Origin: an uncultured Lachnospiraceae bacterium
GTDB taxonomy: Bacteria > Bacillota > Clostridia > Lachnospirales > Lachnospiraceae
Assembly: GCA_948470335.1 (NCBI GenBank)
Contig: CAOKOL010000027.1
Span: 1-58,866 of the forward strand
Direction of reading: 5' to 3'
DNA: 58,866 nt
The notes beneath the pieces are model-generated. The model worked only from the letters and a program-made list of their open reading frames with translations, made no database searches and had not been told where the DNA came from. Positions within the stretch are counted from its first letter, which is position 1. The number at the start of each line of letters is the position of its first letter. Shown here in pieces: positions 15,593 to 24,830 of the stretch. Made by a program: the position numbers and the translations under genes.

Positions 15593-15643
15593 AAATGTAC
15601 GTATTTTATGAAGAAATGCTGGAAAAATGAGCGATTCCGGCTA

Positions 15644-15673
15644 TTTACAGAACAGGAAGAAAGATGATATAAT
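15644..15673 (+). promoter_or_regulatory. Promoter of the S1-domain gene
   Basis: TTTACA (15644-15649), 18 bases, TATAAT (15668-15673) with an upstream TG. A leader of roughly 85 bases follows. Confidence 0.7.
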
Positions 15674-15764
15674 ATGCAGTGTAAGCGATGGGCGGCGCAG
15701 ATACGAAAGTTGGAAAAAATGGTAACGGCGCCCGCACCATAAATGTAATGTTTTGGAGGGATTT

Positions 15765-16481
15765 ATGAGCGAAGAATTAAGGAATGACGAAGTACTGGAA
15801 GAAACGGCTGCGGAAGCGGCAGAAATTACGGAGACCATGGATGATTACGCAGATCAGCTGGATGTGGATCCGGTTTGGGTACGGCTTGAGAATATGCTGA
15901 AAGACCAGACGGTGATCAGCGTTGAGGTGGGCGGCATCGTAAAGGCCGGCGTGGTTGCTTATGTGGAGGGCGTGAGAGGATTTATTCCCGCGTCTCAGCT
16001 TGATATCGGCTATGTGGAGAATCTGGAGAGCTGGCTGGGCAAAACGCTGGACGTGGTTGTAATCACTGCCGACGCGAAGGAGAAACGCCTGGTGCTCTCC
16101 GGCAAGAAGGTGGCAAGACAGCGGGCGGAGGAAGCCAGAAAGGCCAGAATCGCCGCCGTGAAGGTGGGAACCGTGGTAAAGGGCATCGTAGAAAGCTTGA
16201 AGCCTTACGGCGCTTTTGTGGATATCGGGGACGACATGACAGGTCTGGTTCACGTATCTCAGATCAGCCAGAAGCGGGTGAAGGATCCTTCCGATGTGCT
16301 GAAAGCCGGAGATGAGGTAGAGGCAAAGATTATAGCCGTGAAGGACGGCAAGATCAGCCTGAGCATGAAAGCGCTGGAGGAAAGCCCCAGAGAGGTACAG
16401 GAAGAAGTGTTCCCGTACAGAGAAGAAGGCAGGGCGTCCACCAATTTAGGCGCGCTGCTCAAAGGCATCAAGCTGGACTGA
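15765..16481 (+). CDS. S1 RNA-binding domain protein
   Basis: The product has 238 residues with an acidic N-terminus and two S1-type OB folds. The first is around residues 50-115 (VEVGGIVKAGVVAYVEGVRG, ending RLVLSGKKVAR). The second is around 130-205 (VGTVVKGIVESLKPYGAFVD, ending ISLSMKALE). It resembles short Firmicutes RpsA-like proteins that bind mRNA or ribosomes rather than the six-domain S1 of Proteobacteria. ATG 15765 has GGAGG 6 bases upstream. It is 24 bases before the alarmone synthetase gene and probably co-transcribed with it. Confidence 0.88.
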   Translation: MSEELRNDEVLEETAAEAAEITETMDDYADQLDVDPVWVRLENMLKDQTVISVEVGGIVKAGVVAYVEGVRGFIPASQLDIGYVENLESWLGKTLDVVVITADAKEKRLVLSGKKVARQRAEEARKARIAAVKVGTVVKGIVESLKPYGAFVDIGDDMTGLVHVSQISQKRVKDPSDVLKAGDEVEAKIIAVKDGKISLSMKALEESPREVQEEVFPYREEGRASTNLGALLKGIKLD

Positions 16482-16505
16482 TACGGCCGGTATAGAGGAA
16501 AGCGT

Positions 16506-17147
16506 ATGGAACTGCCTAAGAAGTTTGAGCAGGTGGACCAGTGGAAAACAATGCTGTTTTTGTATGAGTCCGCTCTGAAGGAAATAAATACGAAGATTGA
16601 AATTCTGAATCAGGAATTTGTCCATGTTCATAATTACAATCCTATCGAACATGTAAAGTCCAGGATCAAGTCCGCGGAAAGCATTGTCAGAAAGCTGAAA
16701 AAACTGGGATTTGAGGCGACCATCGACAATATGATGAAGCATCTGAACGATATCGCCGGAATCCGGATTATCTGTTCCTTTACCTCCGATATCTATCAGA
16801 TTGCCAAGATGATTGCTAATCAGGATGATGTGATGGTGCTGCAGGTGAAAGATTATATGAAGCATCCGAAGCCGAACGGGTATAAGAGCTACCATATGGT
16901 GGTGTCTCTGCCGATTTTTCTGTCAGACGGGCCTGTCCATACCACTGTGGAGATTCAGATCCGGACCATTGCCATGGATTTCTGGGCAAGTCTGGAGCAT
17001 AAGATTTATTATAAATATGAAGGAAACGCACCCGCACAGATGTATGAGGAATTAAAGGACTGTGCGGATATTGTGGAACAGCTTGACGCCAAGATGCTGT
17101 CGCTGAACGAGCAGATCCAGCAGATGCATGTAGAAGAAGATACATAA
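16506..17147 (+). CDS. Small alarmone synthetase (RelQ/YjbM type)
   Basis: The 213-residue protein has only the RelA/SpoT synthetase domain. Motifs include HVKSRIKSAESIVRKLKKLG, DIAGIRIICSF, KPNGYKSYHMVV, VEIQIRTIAMDFWASLEHKI and a C-terminal helical region. It transfers pyrophosphate from ATP to GDP/GTP to make (p)ppGpp. There is no hydrolase or ACT domain, so it belongs to the small synthetases that act in cell-wall stress. It follows the S1-domain gene and ends at a strong terminator. Confidence 0.93.
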   Translation: MELPKKFEQVDQWKTMLFLYESALKEINTKIEILNQEFVHVHNYNPIEHVKSRIKSAESIVRKLKKLGFEATIDNMMKHLNDIAGIRIICSFTSDIYQIAKMIANQDDVMVLQVKDYMKHPKPNGYKSYHMVVSLPIFLSDGPVHTTVEIQIRTIAMDFWASLEHKIYYKYEGNAPAQMYEELKDCADIVEQLDAKMLSLNEQIQQMHVEEDT

Positions 17148-17168
17148 CGTAAAGCAAATGATGATAAA

Positions 17169-17217
17169 AAGCGCTGTGAAGGATAAAAATGATCAAAATC
17201 CTTCGCAGCGCTTCTTG
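17169..17217 (+). terminator. Terminator between relQ-like gene and LTA synthase-like gene
   Basis: AAGCGCTG-t-GAAGGA pairs with TCCTTC-g-CAGCGCTT over a 14-base loop. It may serve the alarmone synthetase and the convergent LtaS-like gene. Confidence 0.75.
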
Positions 17218-17253
17218 TATCATAGGAGAGTCTTCTGTCGGTAAACGGATCGT

Positions 17254-19335
17254 TTACCGTGTGAAAAAGCTTTCCGGATAGTGTTTCCGGTCAAACAGAT
17301 GGTTATACTGGAATCTCTGGTACTGTTCCAGAGATTCCCGGACTGCCGGGTCTTCCGGATCCGATACGGGCATATACGTTCCATGGCTGTCGATCACCGT
17401 ATTGGCCGTGATAACCGGGAGGGTGTCGGAGAGCCGGGACAGATAGCCCTGCCATTCGGTCAGAGGAAGACCAGCGGTTTCCAGCAGCAGCGGTCCGAGA
17501 TAGTTGGCGCTTAACTGCAGGGCGTTTTGTTCTTCAATGTCATAATTGGCCCACATCACGAATGGCACGATAAAACGGTTCTGGGCTTCCTCAAGGCTTC
17601 GTTCTTCCTGGGGAACGCCTGTAAGGGAGGCGATGCAGTTGGTGACATAATCGTTAGGCTGGTGATCGCCGAACATAAGAAGAATGGTAGGTTCTTCTTC
17701 TTTGGAAAAGTATTCGGTCAGCTCCCTGAACGCGGCGTCAGATTCTTTAATCAGCGTCAGATAGTTTTCTGTGGCCGGATGGGGTTTATCCATATCCGTC
17801 AGAGAAACCGTGGGCGGAAAATTATCAAAAATTTCGCTGTAGCCGCTGTGATTCTGCATCGTCACATTAAAGACGAACAGCTTTTCTCCTTCCTCTTTCC
17901 CCTCATACAGTTCTTTTATTTTAGCGTAAGAGGAGCGGTCGCTGACATATTTCCGGATGATTTCCGGATTTTTAAAATCCGGTTTAAAGTAGGCTTCGTC
18001 AAAGCCCAGCAGAGGATAGACCTCGTTCCGCTTCCAGCCGCTGGCATGATAGGGATGCATGGCGACGGTGCGGTAGCCCTCCGCTTTCAGACTGCTGGCA
18101 AGAGAAGGAAGCTCCTCTGAGATATACTGCTGGTAAGAAACGCTTCCGGAGGGCAGAAATGCCATGCTGTCCCCGGTTAGAAATTCAAATTCCGTATTTG
18201 CCGTGTTGCCGCCTACCACTGAGACAAACAGGTTTCCGGTAACGGCGTTTTCGCCTCCTTGCTGCAGGCTGTGAATAAAAGGCATATAGTCTTCGCTGGT
18301 TTCAAATTCATGGAGGACAGACAGGTCGGAAAATGCCTCGTTCATAATGACGATAATGTTGGGGCTGTCGGTCCGGACTTGCGAGGCGGCTGCCGGCAGG
18401 GCGCCTCCCGAAATCCGCTGCCGGGTGTCTGTCTGACTGTTCTGGTCTGCTTTGGAAACGGTCTGGCTGGGTGTTGCCGCCGCTGCCTGGCCGATCTGTT
18501 TTTGCTTCTGAGCTTCCTGCCGGATGGTTTCCGCCGAATACCGGGCCGGCCTGTCGATTTTCAGATACTTTGTATTCTGTATGAAGCTGGCGGCAAAGCC
18601 ATTGTCCCGGTAGGTGGCCCACTGGGTAAACAGGTTGCTGAACGTAAGGGCACGGTCGGTAAAGGCAGTGGTACACAGGGCGGTTTTCATGGCAAGCAGC
18701 AGGCAGAGTCCGGCGGCTGCGATGCAGGCCCGCCGTTTCGGCGCCGGCGCCCTTAACGTGCATTTTTCCGCCAGGATGCACAGGTACAGAAACAGCAGCA
18801 GGGTGAATACCATGGAGGCCGGCGCCGTATAGGTGAAATTATCCATAACGCTGGCCGCCGTGGAGGCGGAACGCAGGTCCCAGGGCAGAATCGGGTTTCC
18901 CCGGAATTCCATGGTGTAGTGGTTGGCGATGCCCACGACGACAGTCAGAATATTCCCCGTAATCAGGGCACGTTTGAAGCTGCCCAGGACGGCGAATAAT
19001 ACGATGTAGAAAAACCAGAACAGAAGCAGGTTGATGATCTGGGGCGAGAGTTCCATTTTCAGCGGGTTATGGGTGAAAGTTTCCAGCCCGTAAAAGGCGG
19101 CTGCCGGAGTCAGGGCAAAGAAAAATATCTGCAGCTTCCGGCCCGGTTCTTTCCTCACCATCCACAGAAGTCCGACGCCGGCGGCCAGCAGAGTCTGCAG
19201 GGCAAAAAGGCCGGGGCGGAACTTTGTGGTAAGCAGGGACCAGACCGCAGCGGCCTCGGCAGCGGCCGCGATCAGGACGGCGGCAGCCAGCCGCGTCTTT
19301 GTATGATGAAAAAGGGATTGACAGGTATGTATCAT
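17254..19335 (-). CDS. LTA synthase-family sulfatase-fold membrane enzyme
   Basis: The protein has 693 residues. About five transmembrane segments (residues 15-195) and a Gln/Ala-rich linker (270-320) lead to an extracellular alkaline-phosphatase-fold domain. Visible metal and catalytic positions are Glu333 in IIVIMNEAFSD, Thr378 in GGNTANTEFEF and the FGDHQP motif near 560. LtaS-like enzymes transfer glycerol-phosphate or related groups onto lipids or glycans. With a nucleotidyltransferase and LicD nearby, a phospho-group transfer to surface polymer is likely. It is divergent from glf. Which polymer it acts on is unknown. Confidence 0.88.
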   Translation of the reverse strand: MIHTCQSLFHHTKTRLAAAVLIAAAAEAAAVWSLLTTKFRPGLFALQTLLAAGVGLLWMVRKEPGRKLQIFFFALTPAAAFYGLETFTHNPLKMELSPQIINLLLFWFFYIVLFAVLGSFKRALITGNILTVVVGIANHYTMEFRGNPILPWDLRSASTAASVMDNFTYTAPASMVFTLLLFLYLCILAEKCTLRAPAPKRRACIAAAGLCLLLAMKTALCTTAFTDRALTFSNLFTQWATYRDNGFAASFIQNTKYLKIDRPARYSAETIRQEAQKQKQIGQAAAATPSQTVSKADQNSQTDTRQRISGGALPAAASQVRTDSPNIIVIMNEAFSDLSVLHEFETSEDYMPFIHSLQQGGENAVTGNLFVSVVGGNTANTEFEFLTGDSMAFLPSGSVSYQQYISEELPSLASSLKAEGYRTVAMHPYHASGWKRNEVYPLLGFDEAYFKPDFKNPEIIRKYVSDRSSYAKIKELYEGKEEGEKLFVFNVTMQNHSGYSEIFDNFPPTVSLTDMDKPHPATENYLTLIKESDAAFRELTEYFSKEEEPTILLMFGDHQPNDYVTNCIASLTGVPQEERSLEEAQNRFIVPFVMWANYDIEEQNALQLSANYLGPLLLETAGLPLTEWQGYLSRLSDTLPVITANTVIDSHGTYMPVSDPEDPAVRESLEQYQRFQYNHLFDRKHYPESFFTR

Positions 19336-19405
19336 GGTTTCCTCCTGAAAGTCAGAGCTTTCTTAAACAGTATATGATAATAGGGATTTCATTTTGCGAA
19401 ATTTA

Positions 19406-19442
19406 GCGCCGCCGGCAGGCTGCTTTTGGCGGCGCGTTTTTT
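19406..19442 (+). terminator. Plus-strand terminator with no upstream plus-strand gene
   Basis: GCGCCGCC (19406-19413) pairs with GGCGGCGC (19428-19435), followed by a run of T. It lies between the divergent LtaS-like and glf genes, upstream of the glf promoter, so it serves no visible coding gene on its strand. Confidence 0.6.
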
Positions 19443-19532
19443 CGGAATGATAGGTTCCGCATTTATTCTACATGAAATACGCAAAAAATGCACGTGAAAA
19501 ATTTCGTAAAAAATCATGAAGAATTGTTTAAG

Positions 19533-19561
19533 TTTACATTTCTTCTCGTTTGATGTAGAAT
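19533..19561 (+). promoter_or_regulatory. glf promoter
   Basis: TTTACA (19533-19538), 17 bases, TAGAAT (19556-19561), about 45 bases upstream of the glf start. Confidence 0.75.
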
Positions 19562-19607
19562 AGGAGTATTGTAAGATGACCGAAAATACGGATCCATGGG
19601 GGTTTTT

Positions 19608-20714
19608 ATGAAAAAATACGATTATGTACTGGTGGGCAGCGGCCTGTATGCCGGCGTGTTTGCCTGGTATGCGAAGAAACATGGGAAAAGTTGTCTGGTG
19701 GTGGAACGGCGCAGCCAGCCGGGCGGAAATATATACTGTCAGGAGATCGAGGGAATTCATGTGCATCAGTACGGCGCCCATATTTTCCACACGTCGAATA
19801 AAAAGGTGTGGGACTTTGTGAACGGCCTGGCCGAGTTTAACCGGTATACCAACTCCCCGGTAGCCTGCTACAAAGGGGAGATGTACAATCTGCCTTTTAA
19901 TATGAACACATTCCATAAACTGTGGGGCGTCTGTACGCCGAAAGAGGCTATGGAGAAGATCAGAGAACAGCAGGCGGACATTCAGGGAGAACCGAACAAT
20001 CTGGAAGAACAGGCGATCCGTCTGGTGGGCCGGGATATCTATGAGCGGCTGATCAAAGGCTATACGGAGAAACAGTGGGGGAGAGACTGTAAGGATCTGC
20101 CCAGCTTTATTATCCGCCGCCTGCCGGTGCGCTACACGTATGACAATAACTATTTTAACGACCGTTACCAGGGCATTCCCATCGGCGGATACAATGTGCT
20201 GACAGAAAAGCTGTTTGCGGGCTGTGACATGGAGCTGGGCCGGGATTTTCTGGAAGACAGGGAATATTACGCAGAAGCCGGGGAAACAATCGTATATACA
20301 GGCCCCATCGACGCCTATTACGGCTATCGGTTCGGGAAGCTGGAATACAGAAGCCTGCGGTTTGAGACGGAGGTGCTGGACGAGCCCAATTACCAGGGCA
20401 ATGCGGTGGTAAACTATACGGAGCGCAAGGTTCCCTATACCCGGATTATCGAGCACAAGCATTTTGAATTCGGAACGCAGGAAAAGACCGTGATTACCAG
20501 GGAATATCCGGCGGAGTGGACGCCGGGAACGGAACCCTATTATCCGGTGAACGATGAGAAAAATGCCGGTCTGTACCGGCAGTATTATCAGTTGGCACAG
20601 AATGAGGCGCATGTGATTTTCGGCGGAAGGCTGGCGGAATATCAGTATTATGATATGGACAAGGTGATCGAGTCCGCCATGAACCGGGCCGAGCAGGAAT
20701 TCGGAGAGAAATAA
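19608..20714 (+). CDS. glf: UDP-galactopyranose mutase
   Basis: This 368-residue flavoenzyme interconverts UDP-galactopyranose and UDP-galactofuranose in the cytoplasm. The N-terminal dinucleotide fold is YDYVLVGSGLYAGVFAW, and YGAHIFHTSNKKVWDFVN and the C-terminal ARVIFGGRLAEYQYYDMD-like ending (HVIFGGRLAEYQYYDMDKV) are family hallmarks. ATG 19608 begins the Rossmann strand; an ATG four codons earlier is possible. It opens the glycan cluster and supplies galactofuranose donor for the downstream glycosyltransferases. Confidence 0.95.
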   Translation: MKKYDYVLVGSGLYAGVFAWYAKKHGKSCLVVERRSQPGGNIYCQEIEGIHVHQYGAHIFHTSNKKVWDFVNGLAEFNRYTNSPVACYKGEMYNLPFNMNTFHKLWGVCTPKEAMEKIREQQADIQGEPNNLEEQAIRLVGRDIYERLIKGYTEKQWGRDCKDLPSFIIRRLPVRYTYDNNYFNDRYQGIPIGGYNVLTEKLFAGCDMELGRDFLEDREYYAEAGETIVYTGPIDAYYGYRFGKLEYRSLRFETEVLDEPNYQGNAVVNYTERKVPYTRIIEHKHFEFGTQEKTVITREYPAEWTPGTEPYYPVNDEKNAGLYRQYYQLAQNEAHVIFGGRLAEYQYYDMDKVIESAMNRAEQEFGEK

Positions 20715-20810
20715 AGACCGTATAAAAAGAAAAGATGGAAAAGCAAATCCGAACGCCTGATCCCGGAGACGGGCTGGGTTCAGGGGGTTCGGAAAGCTTG
20801 GAGGATAAAA

Positions 20811-22637
20811 ATGCAGGCGATCATACTGGCTGCGGGCATGGGAAAACGGTTAAAGGAGCTGTCCCGAAACGCCGCGAAATGCATGGTGGAAGTGAATGGA
20901 ATCACACTGATTCAGCGGACCCTTGACCAACTGGACGGCCTTGGCCTGTCCAGAATCGTCGTCGTGGCGGGGCACAAAGGAGAAAAGCTGAAAGCCTTTA
21001 TCCAAACGCTTGGCATCCGCACGCCGATTGTCTATGTGGACAACGACATTTATTTTAAGACCAATAACATTTACTCCCTCTATCTGGCAAGGGAATACCT
21101 GGCCGCGGAGGACACGCTGCTGCTGGAGTGCGACATTATCTTTGAGCCTGCGGCGCTTAAGCGTCTCCTTGCGGATCCCTATCCGAATCTGGTTCTGGTT
21201 GACCGCTATGCAAGCTGGATGGACGGCACGATGGTGACGCTGGACGAGAACCGGAATATTCTGCGTTTTGTCAGCAAAAAGGAATTTTCCTATGGGGAGC
21301 GGAAGCAGTACTACAAGACGGTTAATATCTATAAGTTCAGCAGGGAATTTTCCTGTTCCTGCTATATTCCCTTTCTGGAAGCTTACTGCAAAGCGCTGGG
21401 AAACAACGAGTATTACGAGCAGGTTCTGAAAGTGATTACGCTGCTGGAGGACTACCAGATCAAGGCGGCGCTGCTTGCGGGCGAGCGGTGGTATGAGATT
21501 GACGACGTGCAGGATCTGGATATCGCCCGGTCCCTGTTTGCGGAAGACGCGGACCGTCTGGCGCTGTATCAGAAGCGGTACGGCGGCTACTGGAGGTATC
21601 CGGGCCTTCAGGATTACTGCTATCTGGTCAATCCCTGTTTTCCGCCTGAGAAGATGCTGGAGGAGATGAAAGCCAGCTTTGAGACTCTGCTGACGGGATA
21701 TCCTTCCGGCATGGAGGTGAACAGTCTTCTGGCGGCCAAGTGCTTTGGGCTGAAACCGGAGCAGATTGTGCCGGGGAACGGGGCGGCGGAGCTGATTAAG
21801 GCGCTGATGGAGCGGGACAGGGGCAGAATCGGTATGGCGATGCCTGCCTTTGAGGAATATCCGAACCGGAAGCTTAGACAGGGGATTTCCGTGGAAGGGT
21901 TTGTGCCCGGCGGACAATGTGGGTTCAGGTATACGGAACAGGACCTGGCGGACTATTATGAGGCGCATCCGGTGGATATGCTGGTGGTGGTGAACCCGGA
22001 TAATCCGACGGGTAATTATATCAAAAAGGAAGGGATGCTGCGTCTGGCTCAGTGGGCAGAAGAACGGCAGATCCGTCTGGTGGTTGACGAGTCCTTTGCG
22101 GATTTTGCCGGGGAACCGGACAATACGCTGCTTGACCAGGAGATTTTAAGCCGTTATCCCGACCTGATCGTGGTGAAAAGCATCTCGAAATCCTACGGCG
22201 TGCCGGGGCTTCGGCTGGGGGTTCTGGCCGGCGGCGACCGGGAACTGATCGGCAGTTTAAAAAAGGATGCGGCCATCTGGAATATCAATTCCTTTGCCGA
22301 GTTCTTTCTGCAGATTTATGAGAAATACCGCTCTGATTATGAACAGAGTCTGGTCAGACTGCGGGAATACCGCGGGATGTTTGTGAAGCGGCTTTTGGAG
22401 CTTCCTGATCTGGAGGTGTATCCGTCGGAAGCCAACTATATTATGTGCCGGATCAGAGAGGGCGGGCCTTTGGCGGCAGATCTGACCCGCAGGATGCTGC
22501 TGGAAGAACATATACTGATAAAAGACCTGACCGGTAAAAAAGGTCTGGAGGGAGGACAGTATATCAGGCTGGCGATCCGGCGGCCTGAGGAGAATGAACG
22601 GCTGATCCGGGCGCTTGGACGGATACTGAACAGTTAA
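20811..22637 (+). CDS. Fusion of a LicC-like nucleotidyltransferase and a CobD/HisC-like PLP enzyme
   Basis: The product has 608 residues. Residues 1-240 form a sugar-nucleotidyltransferase-like domain (IILAAGMGKRLKELSRNAAK, and the catalytic acidic pair near ECDIIF). It is closest in look to choline-phosphate cytidylyltransferases. Residues 260-605 form a fold-type I PLP enzyme: NPDNPTGN (Asn398), VVDESFADF (Asp426) and SISKSYGVPGLRLG with Lys460. PGLRLG and IWNINSFAEFF are reminiscent of CobD-like O-phospho-amino-acid decarboxylases as well as HisC. It sits directly before licD. I infer that it makes an amino-alcohol phosphate and activates it as a CDP ester; transamination is the alternative. 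Confidence 0.85.
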   Translation: MQAIILAAGMGKRLKELSRNAAKCMVEVNGITLIQRTLDQLDGLGLSRIVVVAGHKGEKLKAFIQTLGIRTPIVYVDNDIYFKTNNIYSLYLAREYLAAEDTLLLECDIIFEPAALKRLLADPYPNLVLVDRYASWMDGTMVTLDENRNILRFVSKKEFSYGERKQYYKTVNIYKFSREFSCSCYIPFLEAYCKALGNNEYYEQVLKVITLLEDYQIKAALLAGERWYEIDDVQDLDIARSLFAEDADRLALYQKRYGGYWRYPGLQDYCYLVNPCFPPEKMLEEMKASFETLLTGYPSGMEVNSLLAAKCFGLKPEQIVPGNGAAELIKALMERDRGRIGMAMPAFEEYPNRKLRQGISVEGFVPGGQCGFRYTEQDLADYYEAHPVDMLVVVNPDNPTGNYIKKEGMLRLAQWAEERQIRLVVDESFADFAGEPDNTLLDQEILSRYPDLIVVKSISKSYGVPGLRLGVLAGGDRELIGSLKKDAAIWNINSFAEFFLQIYEKYRSDYEQSLVRLREYRGMFVKRLLELPDLEVYPSEANYIMCRIREGGPLAADLTRRMLLEEHILIKDLTGKKGLEGGQYIRLAIRRPEENERLIRALGRILNS

Positions 22638-22649
22638 GCTGGGAAAAAT

Positions 22650-23531
22650 ATGTATAAAGAATACGATCAGGAAACATTAAAAAAACTGCAGAAAACGGAG
22701 CTGATGATCCTGAAAGATTTTCTCTGGCTCTGTGAAAAATATCATCTGACCTACTTTTCATTTGCGGGGACTGCCATCGGCGCTCTGCGCCATAAAGGGT
22801 TTATTCCCTGGGACGACGATATCGATGTCTGTATGCCCAGAAGGGATTATATAAAATTACAGAAAGCCGTGAAAAAGGAATTTCCGGACCGCTATCAGAT
22901 TATGAATGCGGAGGTGTGCGAGGCATATCCTTTAACCACCACCCGGATGATGCTGCGGGGAACCAAATTCCGGGAGGAGGCGTTTCGGGATCTGGACTGT
23001 GAGCTGGGGATTTTTCTTGACATTTATCCCTTTGACCCGGTGCCCGACGATGAGAAGGCTTATAAAAGACAGGCCTTTACGGCCTGGTTTTACAGCAAAC
23101 TGCTGATTCTGCGCTGTATTCCGGAGCCGGTAATTATGGGAACCGGATGGAAGACCGCTCTGATGCGGCTGGCCTGCAAAGGGGCCCATCATATGATGAA
23201 GGGGCTGGGGATATCCAGACGCAGGCTGTACCGCCGCTGCCGCAGGGCCATGATGCGTTATCAGGGGCAGGAGACAAAGCGGCTTTCCTATCTGTGTGAT
23301 ACGAACCGATTCTGGAACACCATTGCCCTTGACGATCTGTATCCTCTGCGGCAGGAACCTTTTGAGGATGTGTATCTGAATTTTCCGAAAAACATTGAGA
23401 AAATGCTGTCCCAAATGTGGCCGGACTTTATGACGCTGCCGCCTGTGGAGAAGCGGAAAAATCACCATCCCTATGAATTAGAATTTGGAGAAGCTTTTGA
23501 GACGAATACGGAAATGGCTGGTGGGCAGTGA
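22650..23531 (+). CDS. LicD-family phosphotransferase
   Basis: The 293-residue protein carries the LicD signature FAGTAIGALRHKGFIPWDDD, where the acidic WDDDIDV cluster binds metal. LicD-type enzymes transfer phosphocholine or similar groups from a CDP donor to glycans. It starts 13 bases after the nucleotidyltransferase fusion and overlaps the flippase gene by 47 bases. This supports a pathway in which the fusion makes the CDP donor and this enzyme decorates the polymer. Confidence 0.92.
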   Translation: MYKEYDQETLKKLQKTELMILKDFLWLCEKYHLTYFSFAGTAIGALRHKGFIPWDDDIDVCMPRRDYIKLQKAVKKEFPDRYQIMNAEVCEAYPLTTTRMMLRGTKFREEAFRDLDCELGIFLDIYPFDPVPDDEKAYKRQAFTAWFYSKLLILRCIPEPVIMGTGWKTALMRLACKGAHHMMKGLGISRRRLYRRCRRAMMRYQGQETKRLSYLCDTNRFWNTIALDDLYPLRQEPFEDVYLNFPKNIEKMLSQMWPDFMTLPPVEKRKNHHPYELEFGEAFETNTEMAGGQ

Positions 23532-24762
23532 CCGGAATATCAGCAGACGGAATATCATATGGAATATGCTGGGCAGCACCTTCTATGCCTTTGCCACCCT
23601 GCTTTTGACCACGGTGACGGGAAATGTGGCGGGGGAGTCGGCAGGCGGCGTGTTTTCCTTTGCCTTTGCCATCGGCCAGCAGCTATTGTCCGTATCCTAT
23701 TTCGGCGTCCGCCCCTATCACCAGACCGATGTGACGGGACAGTATTCCTTCCGGGACTATTTTCATATCCGGATTGTCACCTGCCTGATTTCGGCGGCGG
23801 CCGGGATTGTCTATCTTCTGGCTTCGGATTTTACTGCGGCGAAGACGGCGGTGGTGTTTCTGCTGATCTGCTTTAAGATGGCGGACGGCTTTGCCGACGT
23901 GTATGAGATTGAATTTCAGCGGCGGGACCGGCTGTATCTGGCCGGAAAGTCCATGTTTTTCCGGACGCTTTTTTCGGTGGCGGTATATACCGCAGTTCTG
24001 TTTCTGACAAAAAGCCTGATCCTGGCCTGCGGCTGCGCCGTTGTATCGGCCGCTGCGGGCGTGGTGATTTTTGATATGGTTCCCGGCGGTTTTTTCCGTT
24101 ATCTCTGCCGTCCTGACTGGCGCAAAGGGGTCAGGCTGCTGCGGGAATGTGTGCTGATCTTTCTCGCTTCTTTTATGGAGTACTATATTTTAAATGCGTC
24201 GAAGTTTGCTATCGAGGCCCATGTCAATGACTCGGCGGTCTACTGCTATACCATTATTTTCCTGCCGAATATGGTGATTAATCTGGTGGCGGGATACATT
24301 ATCCGTCCTTTTCTGACCGGAATGGTGGTGCAGTGGGAACGGCGGCAGAGACGGAAATTCGGGATGGGCATTCTGAAAATTTTCGCCATTATCGCGGTGT
24401 TTGCGGTGCTGGCACAGATTCTGGGCTATACGCTGGGTGCGCCGGTGCTGAGTCTGATCAGCGGGGCGGATGTGTCTCCTTACCGGGGGGCGCTGCTGCT
24501 TCTGGTGGCAGGGGGAAGCCTGTATGCGGGTGAGACGCTTCTGTACTATGTGCTGGTGATATTCAGGAAACAGAAATTACTGTTTGTCTTCTATGGAGCC
24601 GTTTTTCTGACCGCACTGGCGGCCACCGGGCCGCTGGTGAAAGCGTGGGGAATTACAGGCGGCGCGGCGGCATATTTTTTCATGATGGCCCTGTTGTTTT
24701 TGCTGTTTGGAGGATATGCGGCGATCTGCTTTGCGGCGGACTGCAGAAGTAAAAAAAGATAA
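23485..24762 (+). CDS. Polysaccharide flippase-like membrane protein (Wzx/MOP type)
   Basis: The 425-residue protein has about 12-14 hydrophobic segments and the N-terminal pattern of MOP-superfamily flippases (NIIWNMLGSTFYAFATLLLT, then GVFSFAFAIGQQLL). It is expected to move lipid-linked repeat units across the membrane. The start at TTG 23485 lies inside the end of licD (47-base overlap); an internal start further in cannot be excluded. A cluster with its own flippase suggests a complete exported glycan, though no polymerase is identified. Confidence 0.8.
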   Translation: MEKLLRRIRKWLVGSDRNISRRNIIWNMLGSTFYAFATLLLTTVTGNVAGESAGGVFSFAFAIGQQLLSVSYFGVRPYHQTDVTGQYSFRDYFHIRIVTCLISAAAGIVYLLASDFTAAKTAVVFLLICFKMADGFADVYEIEFQRRDRLYLAGKSMFFRTLFSVAVYTAVLFLTKSLILACGCAVVSAAAGVVIFDMVPGGFFRYLCRPDWRKGVRLLRECVLIFLASFMEYYILNASKFAIEAHVNDSAVYCYTIIFLPNMVINLVAGYIIRPFLTGMVVQWERRQRRKFGMGILKIFAIIAVFAVLAQILGYTLGAPVLSLISGADVSPYRGALLLLVAGGSLYAGETLLYYVLVIFRKQKLLFVFYGAVFLTALAATGPLVKAWGITGGAAAYFFMMALLFLLFGGYAAICFAADCRSKKR

Positions 24763-24830
24763 TAGTTACGAAGAAACGGAGCCTGCATACCTGCCGTGCC
24801 GCAGGGCAGGCAGATCGGAAGAGAGGAAAC

